A DNA stretch of 31,321 nt. It comes from CAYZFD01 sp964477735 (lineage in GTDB: Bacteria; Bacteroidota; Bacteroidia; Flavobacteriales; Flavobacteriaceae). The position numbers were made by a program, and so were the translations under genes. Below the pieces are notes generated by a model. The model had not been told where the DNA came from and did no database searches. It saw only the letters and a program-made list of their open reading frames with translations. The stretch covers positions 1 through 31,321 of the forward strand of contig CAYZFD010000019.1 in assembly GCA_964477735.1 (NCBI GenBank), given 5' to 3'. Positions 7,389-15,614 of the stretch are shown in pieces. How positions within the stretch are numbered: the first letter of the stretch is position 1; each line of letters starts with the position of its first letter.

Positions 7389-9167
7389 TTACATACGATC
7401 AGGAACTGAAATTCCCAGTAAATCACACCCCGAGGCAATAACCAAGCCCACTTGTTTTGACAGCTTTAATCTAAATTGACGATTGTTCAAACTTTCATCC
7501 CCTAAAATAGAAACCGATTGGTAATAGGAATTGTAGGCTCTCACCAGCTCATAACAATAATTGGCCACCAAAGCAGGACTATATTGTTGGGCTGCCTGCC
7601 AAACAATTTCTTGAAATTGCAACAAAATTTTAAGCAGCTGTTTTTCTTGATCTAATAAGATGTCAGGAGCAATATTTTCAGGAATAGCCGCTGTGGCCTT
7701 TCGAAGCAAAGACTGAATTCTGGCATAGGTATATTGAATAAAAGGACCCGTGTTTCCATTAAAATCTACTGATTCTTCGGGGTTAAATACAATTCTTTTT
7801 TTAGGATCAACTTTTAAAATAAAATACTTTAGCGCCCCTAAACCGATGGTGCTATATAGTTTGTTTTTATCATCCTCGGGCATCCCCTCAAGTTTACCCA
7901 ATTCTTGTGCTTTGTTTTGGGCTGTTTGAGTCATTTCATACATCAAATCATCGGCATCCACAACAGTCCCTTCCCTACTCTTCATCTTACCAGAAGGCAA
8001 ATCAACCATTCCATAGCTGAGGTGGTGCAATGAATTGGCCCAACCAAAGCCTAGTTTTTTCAAAATTAGAAACAATACTTTAAAGTGATAGTCTTGTTCA
8101 TTTCCAACCGTATAAACCATCCCTGTGGTTTTAGGGTAATCTTGTGACCGCTGAATGGCTGTCCCTAAATCTTGTGTGATGTAAACAGAGGTGCCGTCAG
8201 ATCGGAGCACTACTTTTTCGTCCAGTCCCTCCTCTGTTAAATCAATCCAAACCGAACCATCCTCTTTTTTATAAAAAATTCCTTTTTTTAGACCTTGTGC
8301 AACAACTTCTTTTCCCAACAGGTAGGTTTCGCTTTCGTAGTAATAAGAATCAAAATCAACACCCAAGCTGTTATAGGTGACGCCAAAACCTTCATACACC
8401 CACTTATTCATCAAAGCCCACAAATCACGAACACTAGGGTCGTTGGCCTCCCATGCACGCAACATTTCTTGCGCTTCTAAAAGAATGGGAGCATTTTTTT
8501 TAGCTTCTACATCTGAAACTCCTTTTGCCACCAAATCAGCAACTTGCTGTTTGTAGTGCTGGTCAAAAAGGACATAATATTTTCCCACCAAAGCATCGCC
8601 TTTCAATCCAGTATTTTGGGGCGTTTCGCCGTTTCCAAAATTTTTCCAGGCCACCATAGATTTACAAATATGGATGCCACGGTCATTTATTATTTGAGTT
8701 TTGTACACTTCATAGCCCGCAGCTTTGAGAATTTTAGAAACAGAAAAACCAAGTAAGTTGTTTCGGATGTGGCCCAAATGCAAAGGCTTGTTGGTATTGG
8801 GAGAAGAGTATTCTACCAAAACACTGCCTTTGTTTTCGGGGTTGATTAAAGTTTTATGTATTGGTTGGGCACAAAACTCTTGAAAAGCTTTGAGGAAATA
8901 ATCGTTTGAAATGACTAAATTTAGAAAGCCTTGAACAGTAGAATATGAATTGATAAAAGGATGGGCCTCACAAAGTGCGTCCCCAATTTCTTTAGCCAAA
9001 AGTGCTGGGGTTGATCGAATCGATTTCAACAATGGAAAAACAACAACGGTGAGGTCTCCATCAAAGCCAGCACGTGTAGGCTGGATTTCTACTTGTTCAA
9101 TGTGAACTCCATAATGTTGAGCTGCAAAATCTTGAACGGTAGATTCTATTTGAGCGTTTAAACGCAT
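7389..9167 (-). CDS. argS: arginyl-tRNA synthetase
   Basis: A class I aminoacyl-tRNA synthetase that charges tRNA-Arg, 592 residues from the chosen start. An N-terminal additional domain (about 1-105) is followed by SSPNTNKPLHLGHIRNN with the HIGH motif HLGH at 130-133. KMKSR (394-398) stands for the KMSKS motif. The C-terminal anticodon-binding domain ends in the typical SVPDRM. The longest reading frame begins at 9194, but I choose the ATG at 9167. Related proteins begin with a similar MxLxxxI segment, and a full -7 promoter element lies inside the extra 9 codons, so a transcript from it could not encode them. It is convergent with proteorhodopsin. It lies alone, with the unknown gene divergent on its 5' side. 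Confidence 0.97.
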   Translation of the reverse strand: MRLNAQIESTVQDFAAQHYGVHIEQVEIQPTRAGFDGDLTVVVFPLLKSIRSTPALLAKEIGDALCEAHPFINSYSTVQGFLNLVISNDYFLKAFQEFCAQPIHKTLINPENKGSVLVEYSSPNTNKPLHLGHIRNNLLGFSVSKILKAAGYEVYKTQIINDRGIHICKSMVAWKNFGNGETPQNTGLKGDALVGKYYVLFDQHYKQQVADLVAKGVSDVEAKKNAPILLEAQEMLRAWEANDPSVRDLWALMNKWVYEGFGVTYNSLGVDFDSYYYESETYLLGKEVVAQGLKKGIFYKKEDGSVWIDLTEEGLDEKVVLRSDGTSVYITQDLGTAIQRSQDYPKTTGMVYTVGNEQDYHFKVLFLILKKLGFGWANSLHHLSYGMVDLPSGKMKSREGTVVDADDLMYEMTQTAQNKAQELGKLEGMPEDDKNKLYSTIGLGALKYFILKVDPKKRIVFNPEESVDFNGNTGPFIQYTYARIQSLLRKATAAIPENIAPDILLDQEKQLLKILLQFQEIVWQAAQQYSPALVANYCYELVRAYNSYYQSVSILGDESLNNRQFRLKLSKQVGLVIASGCDLLGISVPDRM

Positions 9168-9181
9168 GGTGAATTTTGGCA

Positions 9182-9189
9182 CAAATATA
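9182..9189 (-). promoter_or_regulatory. candidate -7 element for argS
   Basis: TATATTTG on the minus strand, a full TAnnTTTG match 15 bases upstream of the ATG at 9167. A TTTG lies about 13 bases further upstream, closer than the usual -33 spacing. The element decides between the two possible argS starts. Confidence 0.55.
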
Positions 9190-9246
9190 ACCATATTCTT
9201 TTCAAAGGTTTTATGTAATTAAATGCGTTTTTAGTATATTCAACAA

Positions 9247-9660
9247 ATGATAAAAAACCTAAGTTACAATGATCCAAAAATCAACCAATTTGTGATTGAA
9301 CAAGTGGGTCGTCCTTTTTCATTTTTTGAACGAATCAAACTTGGGGGGATTGGTTTGGGCAGACTACCAATTGAAAAATGCAGTCGCGAAATTGAACAGC
9401 TCATCGATTTAGACAATAACACGAACTACTGTAACTTCGAACTAAGACCCAAAGGAATTGTATTGCGTTTCAGATCTTTGCTTGAAACTTACGGCTTGAT
9501 CATTCCATATTATAAGCTTTCTATCATCAAATCAAGCCCACAAATCTATACCCTGCATATCGACCACCATTTTGTGTCAGTGCGCATAAGACAAAAGAAA
9601 TTTGTAGCTAAAATTCTGAGTTCCAAGCTAGAATTTGACAAAAGATTTGAAAAATTGTAA
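9247..9660 (+). CDS. hypothetical protein, 137 residues
   Basis: I do not recognise this protein. It has no signal peptide or membrane helix. A stretch KGIVLRFRSLLETYGLIIPYYKLSIIK (about 70-95) followed by LHIDHHFVSVRI looks like consecutive beta strands, in the manner of small PH-like or bacterial cytoskeletal beta-sandwich domains, but this is only an impression. The C-terminus is basic and charged. It is divergent from argS and directly upstream of the RDD membrane protein gene, and the two probably share a transcript. Coding is supported by an ATG at the natural place after the argS promoter region and by a reading frame that fills the space. No clear -7 element was seen upstream. Confidence 0.7.
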   Translation: MIKNLSYNDPKINQFVIEQVGRPFSFFERIKLGGIGLGRLPIEKCSREIEQLIDLDNNTNYCNFELRPKGIVLRFRSLLETYGLIIPYYKLSIIKSSPQIYTLHIDHHFVSVRIRQKKFVAKILSSKLEFDKRFEKL

Positions 9661-9688
9661 TTTTACGATTATAAATTGTTTGCCATCC

Positions 9689-10123
9689 ATGCCTTTAAGT
9701 TCAAACACCATTAAAACGGCAAAGCTTTATAAACGATTGATTGCATTTGTCTTTCAGTTAAGCATCTCCTTATTTTTCCTAGTGGGTTTAGCCTTTATAC
9801 TGGATCTTTCATGGCGTGACTATTTGGATGATTTTCCTAAATTTTTATCTCATCTCATTGTTGTCGCCTTAATTTCTATGGGATTGGGTGCTTTTCTTTA
9901 TCCAAAATATAATGGGAATCTTGGCCATAAGATCATGGGGCTTAAGGTAATCAGCCTTGAAACTGGCGAGGCTTGCACTAGCAGTTATGGCGCCCTTAGG
10001 GGGTTTTTGAAGGTGATTTGTGTTCCATTAATTATTCCTGTTTTGTGGGCCTTTTTAAACAACAAAAAACAAACCTGGTGGGACTATATCACAAATTCTA
10101 TTGTGGTTGAAAACATAGACTAG
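9689..10123 (+). CDS. RDD-family membrane protein
   Basis: A 144-residue small membrane protein of the RDD family, whose members have been linked to transport and ion homeostasis but mostly lack a defined function. KLYKRLIAFVFQL (12-24) starts the first helix (to about 38), a second helix spans about 53-72 and a third about 106-123. The cytosolic segment GNLGHKIMGLKVISLETG (76-93) and the C-terminal TWWDYITNSIVV (129-140) are the usual conserved regions. The first Asp of the Arg-Asp-Asp signature appears to be Gln23. A frame open from an ATG at 9635 would overlap the preceding gene by 26 bases; its extra 18 residues look non-conserved, so I choose 9689. The stop TAG overlaps the opposing CtlX-like stop in a shared CTAG. 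Confidence 0.82.
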   Translation: MPLSSNTIKTAKLYKRLIAFVFQLSISLFFLVGLAFILDLSWRDYLDDFPKFLSHLIVVALISMGLGAFLYPKYNGNLGHKIMGLKVISLETGEACTSSYGALRGFLKVICVPLIIPVLWAFLNNKKQTWWDYITNSIVVENID

Positions 10124-11040
10124 CCAAAAACCTCAGCAACCATACAACGCACACTCCCACCCCCACAAAATTCAATGGTGGGAATTTCAACAGCTAAAAT
10201 GGGTAAGTGCTTTTCGATTTTTTCCTTTTGGTGAAGTTCAAGACTATTGGCTGCTGATTGACTCATGAGCATAAACTTTCCTGAATCCCCTTTGACTTCA
10301 AGCATATTACCTGCAAAGCAAGCGACCTGAGCTTCGCTAATTTCAACAATCTCCAAACCATCCTCTAGTAGCGAGTTTTTAATTAGAGCTTGCTCTTCTT
10401 GATTATCGATACAATCCAGGCATATGACTGCCAAATGGGAGCCAATAGCCATCATCACATTGGTGTGATAGATGTGTTTTCTTTGATTGTAATCCCCTTG
10501 AAACGCTGAAAAAACTATTGGCTTGTAGTCAAAATCAAGGCAAAACTTTTCAAGTAACTCAATATTCGACCTTTCAGAACGTGCACAATAAGCTTTTTTG
10601 TGTACACGGTCGAGAACCATGCTCCCAGTTCCTTCCAAAAATTGATTTGACTCCTCAGCCTCACTATAATCAGTTATAGACTGAAAACTAAAGCCATCTT
10701 CAAGAAGGGCGTCAAATATACCCTCATGACGTTCGGCCCTTCTGTTAGGTGCATACATAGGATAAATCGCCACACGCTGATTGAAATGGAATGAAATCCA
10801 ATTGTTGGGAAACAAAGCATCGGGGGTGTTTGGTTGTGCTGTGTCTTGAAACACTGTTACCTGAGTACCTTTTTTTCTAAGTGCACTCACCAATCCATCA
10901 AATTCCTCTTGGGCAATTTCGGTAAGTGTAGCCTCAGATTCCAAAGTTTTTTTTTGAAAGAAATTATTAACTGAAGTTTGCTCATTTGTCCTAAAATGAG
11001 CGGGGCGAACCATGAGCAGGTGTGAAGAACTTTGTGGCAT
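10120..11040 (-). CDS. ctlX: CtlX-like citrulline/arginine-type Cys hydrolase (amidinotransferase fold)
   Basis: A 306-residue protein of the guanidino-group-modifying superfamily, closest in my recollection to the citrulline-utilization hydrolase CtlX group. HLLMVRPAHF (7-16) is the N-terminal strand. PDALFPNNWISFH (73-85) is the conserved substrate-site segment. LEGTGSMVLDR (135-145) carries the acidic residue, KHIYHTNVMM (188-197) the catalytic His192, and CGGGSVRCMVAE (292-303) the nucleophile Cys299. A longer frame from 11109 would overlap the upstream gene by 59 bases. The start at 11040 gives the normal N-terminus and a 10-base gap, so it is preferred. The gene is downstream of a second, more distant member of the same fold. 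The exact substrate (citrulline, arginine, dimethylarginine) cannot be read from sequence. Confidence 0.85.
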   Translation of the reverse strand: MPQSSSHLLMVRPAHFRTNEQTSVNNFFQKKTLESEATLTEIAQEEFDGLVSALRKKGTQVTVFQDTAQPNTPDALFPNNWISFHFNQRVAIYPMYAPNRRAERHEGIFDALLEDGFSFQSITDYSEAEESNQFLEGTGSMVLDRVHKKAYCARSERSNIELLEKFCLDFDYKPIVFSAFQGDYNQRKHIYHTNVMMAIGSHLAVICLDCIDNQEEQALIKNSLLEDGLEIVEISEAQVACFAGNMLEVKGDSGKFMLMSQSAANSLELHQKEKIEKHLPILAVEIPTIEFCGGGSVRCMVAEVFG

Positions 11041-11050
11041 TGAATTCGTT

Positions 11051-11965
11051 TTAAATACGATTAAGGGGTAAGGTTGTGCAGCGAAAGAGTCCTCCCAACT
11101 TGCCAACAAAATGGTAGGCTACCTCTTCAACCAACATACCTTTTTTTCTAAGCCAGTGGTTAAGCCGCTCGAAGCGTGGGTCAGAAATGATCACTTTTGG
11201 GGAGATTGAGAATAGATTACTTTGCAACTGCACCGCTTCCTGGGCACTGAGCAAAAAAACCTGCTCTTGGCCAAATTGTTCTACGATGTCGAGGGCTTGT
11301 TTAGGATCCGAAAACCCATTGACATATAAAATAGCCATGTTTTCACCAATCGGCTGAAAGCAACAATCAAGGTGCAAAACATTTTGAAAGGGGTCTGTGT
11401 TAGATTTTATGAGGTAAATAGGAATCACTTGTTTTTGCGGAAAAACTTCCTTTAGCCATAATACGGCTGCTTCGTTTGTTCTTGCTGTGATGGTTGAAGC
11501 ATAGTCTGCTCCTTTATAACAGCCCACAAATAAAAAATCTTTCCATACTATGACATCGCCTCCCTCGATATGCACATCACTTGGAGGGGTTTTAATTTTT
11601 TGAGGGTTGAATTTTGATAAAATATTTGAAAGCCCATTGAATTCACGATTTCTTTGAGGTAAAATATTCGATTTCACAAAAAAATCATCCACAACAAACC
11701 CTACATCTCTAGCAAATATTTGATTGCAATTAGCAAAAACACGAGGCCGATACACTTCAACATCATGTTTCATTAAGACTTCCTCGAACTTCGAAAGTTG
11801 AGCAATGAGCTGTTGTTCTTTGGGATAGGTTTGCGCAACTATATTGTTAAGGGAAACTGGGTCATAGCAGTTTGCTGTAGTAGGAGGCGGCCCTAGGCGA
11901 TCAGCGATGCCCAACACCACAGACTTCAAAAAACCAGTTTCAGAAGTAATGGAGAAAACATTCAT
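11051..11965 (-). CDS. arginine deiminase / dimethylarginine dimethylaminohydrolase-like protein
   Basis: A 304-residue member of the arginine deiminase/amidinotransferase superfamily. These enzymes use a Cys nucleophile to hydrolyse guanidino compounds such as arginine or methylated arginine, giving citrulline. Segments visible are NQIFARDVGFVV (81-92), DVHIEGGDVIV (130-140) with the conserved acidic pair, NVLHLDCCFQPI (195-206) with catalytic His198, and GGLFRCTTLPL (291-301) with nucleophile Cys296. Length is near DDAH and shorter than classical arginine deiminase (about 400). It has its own -7 element (TACATTTG) in the 34-base gap after gltA and is 10 bases upstream of the ctlX-like gene, so the two form a unit. 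Often annotated simply as amidinotransferase or arginine deiminase-related; substrate not determinable. Confidence 0.85.
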   Translation of the reverse strand: MNVFSITSETGFLKSVVLGIADRLGPPPTTANCYDPVSLNNIVAQTYPKEQQLIAQLSKFEEVLMKHDVEVYRPRVFANCNQIFARDVGFVVDDFFVKSNILPQRNREFNGLSNILSKFNPQKIKTPPSDVHIEGGDVIVWKDFLFVGCYKGADYASTITARTNEAAVLWLKEVFPQKQVIPIYLIKSNTDPFQNVLHLDCCFQPIGENMAILYVNGFSDPKQALDIVEQFGQEQVFLLSAQEAVQLQSNLFSISPKVIISDPRFERLNHWLRKKGMLVEEVAYHFVGKLGGLFRCTTLPLNRI

Positions 11966-11983
11966 AGGTTACGATTTGTAACC

Positions 11984-11991
11984 CAAATGTA
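11984..11991 (-). promoter_or_regulatory. candidate -7 element for the two-hydrolase operon
   Basis: TACATTTG on the minus strand, a full TAnnTTTG match 18 bases upstream of the ATG at 11965. A TTG lies 14 bases further up, within the end of gltA. It separates the hydrolase pair from gltA transcription. Confidence 0.5.
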
Positions 11992-11999
11992 TGAAAATT

Positions 12000-13283
12000 T
12001 TAGCGCAAGTCTAAAGCAACAAAGTTGCGTTCCTTTTCTCCAGTGTACACTTGTCGAGGCCTACCAATGGGTTCTTTGAGCAATCGCATTTCTCTCCATT
12101 GTGCAATCCATCCTGGAAGTCGGCCTAGCGCAAACATTACGGTAAACATTTCTGTAGGGATTCCCATAGCCTTGTAGATGATTCCTGAATAGAAATCTAC
12201 ATTAGGATATAGTTTTCGATCAACAAAATAGCTGTCGCTCAAAGCTTCACTTTCGAGACCTTTAGCAATATCCAAAACGGGATCTTCAACACCCAAATCT
12301 TCTAGCACATCGTCGGCGGCCTTTTTAATAATTTTGGCTCTAGGATCGAAATTTTTATAGACTCTATGCCCAAAGCCCATCAGCCTAAATGGATCGCTTT
12401 TGTCTTTGGCTTTCGACATGTATTTTTTAGTATCACCGCCATCGGCTTGAATGGCGTTGAGCATCTCAATTACAGCCTGGTTGGCACCGCCATGAAGTGG
12501 ACCCCATAGGGCTGAAATTCCAGCAGAAATTGAAGCAAAAAGCCCTGCGTGGGAGGAGCCAACAATACGCACTGTTGAAGTGGAGCAGTTTTGCTCATGA
12601 TCGGCATGTAAAATTAAAAGTTTATTGAGAGCCTGAACTAAAATATCATTTTGCACATATTCTTTGTTGGGTCGTGAAAACATCATTTTGGCTATGTTTT
12701 CTACATAACCAATCGAGAAATCTCCATAAACAAGGGGAAGCCCTTCACGTTTTCTAAACACCCAAGCCACAAGAACAGGCAATTTGGCCAATATTTTAAC
12801 AATGGCCTTATACATTTCAGCATCAGAATTCACATCAACCGAAGAGGGATGAAAAGATGTCAACGCACTGGTGAGTGATGATAGAACTCCCATGGGATGG
12901 GCTGCTTTTGGAAAACTTTCTAGAATCTTTTTGAGATCTTCATCAAGAACAGCTTCATCATTAATGTCTCCTAAGAATTTTTTCAATTGTTCGGGAGTTG
13001 GCAACTCGCCAAAGATGAGCAAATAGGCAACTTCTAAGAAGTCGGCTTCGGCGGCCAACTGTTCAATAGGATACCCCCTGTAGCGCAAAATTCCCTTTTC
13101 TCCATCAAGAAATGTGATACTACTTTCACATGATCCTGTATTCTTAAAGCCAGGATCAAGCGTGATAATATTGGCCGTATTTCTTAAGGTTTTTATATCA
13201 ATTGCCCACTCTTCTTCTGTTCCCTGCATGACAGGAAATTCAAATGTTTTGTTGTCAATGGTGAGTGATGCCTTATTGGCCAT
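12000..13283 (-). CDS. gltA: citrate synthase
   Basis: A 427-residue citrate synthase that condenses acetyl-CoA and oxaloacetate at the entry of the TCA cycle. The active-site residues are His264 in GPLHGGANQAV, His306 in GFGHRVYKNFDPRAK and Asp363 in NVDFYSGI. HADHEQNCSTSTVR (226-239) is the conserved substrate-binding segment. Residues 1-60 form the small N-terminal beta domain typical of the long bacterial (GltA) form. It has a full -7 element (TAAATTTG) 36 bases upstream, between it and eno. The two hydrolase genes follow after 34 bases with their own element. Confidence 0.98.
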   Translation of the reverse strand: MANKASLTIDNKTFEFPVMQGTEEEWAIDIKTLRNTANIITLDPGFKNTGSCESSITFLDGEKGILRYRGYPIEQLAAEADFLEVAYLLIFGELPTPEQLKKFLGDINDEAVLDEDLKKILESFPKAAHPMGVLSSLTSALTSFHPSSVDVNSDAEMYKAIVKILAKLPVLVAWVFRKREGLPLVYGDFSIGYVENIAKMMFSRPNKEYVQNDILVQALNKLLILHADHEQNCSTSTVRIVGSSHAGLFASISAGISALWGPLHGGANQAVIEMLNAIQADGGDTKKYMSKAKDKSDPFRLMGFGHRVYKNFDPRAKIIKKAADDVLEDLGVEDPVLDIAKGLESEALSDSYFVDRKLYPNVDFYSGIIYKAMGIPTEMFTVMFALGRLPGWIAQWREMRLLKEPIGRPRQVYTGEKERNFVALDLR

Positions 13284-13319
13284 GTGCTGTTATTTAATAG
13301 TTATGTGAAAAATAGAAGT

Positions 13320-13327
13320 CAAATTTA
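13320..13327 (-). promoter_or_regulatory. candidate -7 element for gltA
   Basis: TAAATTTG on the minus strand, a full TAnnTTTG match 36 bases upstream of the gltA ATG. A TTTG 15 bases further upstream is near the expected place for a -33 box, the best spacing among the candidates in this window. Confidence 0.55.
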
Positions 13328-13334
13328 CAAAAAA

Positions 13335-13377
13335 GAAAGCATCAAAAGTTTAGTATTTCACCTTAAATGCTTTTGAT
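13335..13377 (-). terminator. possible weak terminator at the end of eno
   Basis: On the minus strand ATCAAAAG (13370-13377, within the last eno codons) can pair with CTTTTGAT (13341-13348) across a 21-base loop, followed by GCTTTCTTTTTT. The stem is AU-rich and the loop long, so it is at best a weak terminator. Confidence 0.3.
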
Positions 13378-14642
13378 TTTGGGTAGTAGGCTACCGATCC
13401 TAATTCTTCTTCAATTCTTAAGAGTTGGTTGTATTTGGCCATCCGATCACTTCTTGAAGCAGATCCTGTTTTAATTTGACCTGTATTAAGGGCTACGGCC
13501 AAATCAGCGATGGTGTTATCTTCTGTTTCGCCAGAACGGTGAGACATCACAGAAGTGTAACCTGCATGATGGGCCATGTTCACTGCTGCAATGGTTTCTG
13601 TTAGCGTTCCAATTTGATTTACTTTTATGAGGATAGAGTTGGCAATATTTTTTTCAATACCATTAGACAAACGAGTCACATTGGTTACAAAAAGGTCGTC
13701 TCCGACAAGTTGCACTTTATTACCAATTTTTTCGGTAAGATATTTCCATCCGTCCCAATCGTTTTCATCCATACCATCCTCGATAGAAATGATAGGGTAT
13801 TTGGCCGCTAGAGAGGCGAGATATTCTGCTTGTTCTTCAGAACTGCGAACTGAACCTTTTTCTCCTTCGAACTTGGTGTAGTCATACTTGCCATTTACGT
13901 AAAACTCAGCAGAGGCACAGTCTAATGCGATCATAACTTCGTCACCTGGTTTATATCCTGCTTTTTCGACAGCCAATAGGATGGTGTCCAAGGCGTCTTC
14001 AGTGCCTTCTAATGTTGGTGCAAAGCCGCCTTCGTCGCCTACAGCCGTACTTAAACCACGATCGTGAAGGACTTTTTTTAGCTGATGAAAAATTTCTGTA
14101 CCCATTTGCAGGGCATGTGTAAAACTACTGGCTTTAACAGGCATCACCATAAATTCTTGAAAGGCAATGGGCGCATCGGAATGTGATCCTCCGTTGATGA
14201 TATTCATCATGGGGACAGGAAGCGTGTGTGCGCTTGTGCCACCGACATATCGATAAAGAGGCATTCCCAGCTCATTGGCAGCGGCTTTGGCCACGGCCAG
14301 CGAAACGCCCAATATGGCATTGGCGCCTAGCTTTGATTTGTTTGGTGTTCCATCCAAATCAATCATAAGTTTATCAATCAACTGCTGTTCAAATACAGAT
14401 TGGCCCACTACTTCGGGTGCAATAATTTGATTCACATTTTCGACGGCTTTGAGAACACCTTTCCCCATGTAGGCTTTACCGCCATCACGAAGTTCAACAG
14501 CTTCGTGTTCGCCGGTTGAAGCACCAGAAGGAACGGCAGCTCGCCCTAGGATACCGTTTTCGGTAACTACATCGACTTCTACGGTTGGGTTTCCTCTAGA
14601 ATCAAAAATTTGACGTGCATGAACGCTTAAAATAATACTCAT
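13350..14642 (-). CDS. eno: enolase
   Basis: A 430-residue enolase that interconverts 2-phosphoglycerate and phosphoenolpyruvate in glycolysis and gluconeogenesis. QIFDSRGNPTVEVDV (11-25) and GASTGEHEAVELRDG (40-54, the mobile substrate loop) open the protein. Glu204 in VGDEGGFAP and Lys340 in ILIKVNQIG are the catalytic acid/base residues. Metal ligands are Asp241, Glu288 and Asp315. SHRSGETEDNTIADL (367-381) is the enolase signature. Its ATG overlaps the carA stop by 4 bases (ATGA), so translation is probably coupled and both come from the carA promoter. Confidence 0.98.
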   Translation of the reverse strand: MSIILSVHARQIFDSRGNPTVEVDVVTENGILGRAAVPSGASTGEHEAVELRDGGKAYMGKGVLKAVENVNQIIAPEVVGQSVFEQQLIDKLMIDLDGTPNKSKLGANAILGVSLAVAKAAANELGMPLYRYVGGTSAHTLPVPMMNIINGGSHSDAPIAFQEFMVMPVKASSFTHALQMGTEIFHQLKKVLHDRGLSTAVGDEGGFAPTLEGTEDALDTILLAVEKAGYKPGDEVMIALDCASAEFYVNGKYDYTKFEGEKGSVRSSEEQAEYLASLAAKYPIISIEDGMDENDWDGWKYLTEKIGNKVQLVGDDLFVTNVTRLSNGIEKNIANSILIKVNQIGTLTETIAAVNMAHHAGYTSVMSHRSGETEDNTIADLAVALNTGQIKTGSASRSDRMAKYNQLLRIEEELGSVAYYPKSKAFKVKY

Positions 14643-15586
14643 GATGGGTTATTTTTATGTTGTTGAATGGTTTGTATAAATTGATCAAATAAATAGCTTG
14701 AATCGTGTGGTCCGGGGCTGGCTTCGGGATGATATTGTACGGAAAAACAAGGGGCATTGTTGATTTTAATTCCCGCAATGGTTTTGTCATTAAGGTGTTC
14801 ATGGGTAATGGTCACCTCGGGATGCGTTTCGGCCTCTTCTCTGTTGATGGCAAAACCGTGGTTTTGAGAGGTAATCTCGCCTTTTCCTGTTTCTAAATTG
14901 ATCACAGGATGATTGATGCCTCTATGTCCGTTGTGCATTTTATAGGTCGAAATACCTTGAGAAAGTGCAATAACTTGATGCCCCAAGCAAATGCCAAAAA
15001 GAGGCAATTTTCGGGTGATGATCTCTTTGGCCAACTGCTGCGCTTCCTTTAGAGGCTCAGGATCTCCAGGGCCGTTACTCAAAAAATAACCATCGGGGTT
15101 CCAAGCTTCCATTTCTTCAAACTTGGTATTAAACGGAAATACTTTAACATAGCCCCCCCGAGAAGTGAAATTGCGAAGAATATTCTTTTTTATTCCAATA
15201 TCTAGGGCAGCAATTTTAATCGGAGCGTCTGGGTCGCCCACAAAATAGGGNNNNNNNNNNNNNNNNNNNNNNNNNNNNNNNNNNNNNNNNNNNNNNNNNN
15301 NNNNNNNNNNNNNNNNNNNNNNNNNNNNNNNNNNNNNNNNNNNNNNNNNNCCCTCTGATTCAACCTCTTCACTGTTGACACCATAGTTTCCGATGTGGGC
15401 ATTGGTTGTGACCATGATTTGACCAAAATAGGATGGGTCAGTGAAAATTTCTTGATAGCCTGTCATTCCAGTGTTGAAACAAAGTTCACCGTAGGAGGTG
15501 CCCTCTATGCCAATTGATTTCCCGTAAAAAATGGCTCCATCTTGAAGTAAAACTAGGGCATTTTTTCGGGTTTCATACTGACTCAT
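14639..15586 (-). CDS. carA: carbamoyl-phosphate synthase small subunit, interrupted by assembly gap
   Basis: The glutaminase subunit of carbamoyl-phosphate synthase, which delivers ammonia to CarB for pyrimidine and arginine synthesis. The N-terminal part (78 residues, ending at VESE) shows GYQEIFTDPSYFGQ and HIGNYGVN. The C-terminal part (203 residues) is the class I glutamine amidotransferase domain. It has SNGPGDPEP, the nucleophile Cys in GICLGHQ, and the catalytic His-Glu in QYHPEASPGPHD. Between them lie 100 N. A complete CarA has about 360-380 residues and 281 are visible, so roughly 80-100 residues are missing, more than the N run would encode. The gene is not a true pseudogene as far as can be seen. 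It follows the rplQ terminator and a -7 element and overlaps eno by 4 bases. carB is not in the window. Confidence 0.93.
   Translation of the reverse strand: MSQYETRKNALVLLQDGAIFYGKSIGIEGTSYGELCFNTGMTGYQEIFTDPSYFGQIMVTTNAHIGNYGVNSEEVESEXXXXXXXXXXXXXXXXXXXXXXXXXXXXXXXXXXPYFVGDPDAPIKIAALDIGIKKNILRNFTSRGGYVKVFPFNTKFEEMEAWNPDGYFLSNGPGDPEPLKEAQQLAKEIITRKLPLFGICLGHQVIALSQGISTYKMHNGHRGINHPVINLETGKGEITSQNHGFAINREEAETHPEVTITHEHLNDKTIAGIKINNAPCFSVQYHPEASPGPHDSSYLFDQFIQTIQQHKNNPS
15251..15350. other. assembly gap of 100 N inside carA
   Basis: Exactly 100 N, the conventional marker for a gap of unknown size. Comparison with the normal CarA length suggests that about 240-300 bases are really missing. Confidence 0.97.
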
Positions 15587-15614
15587 GGAAATGTGCTTAT
15601 GTTAAAATTTGCTG

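Noticed and set aside
14639..15586. carA as a pseudogene or frameshifted gene
   Set aside because: The break is a run of N, not a stop or shift; both halves keep the catalytic and conserved motifs.
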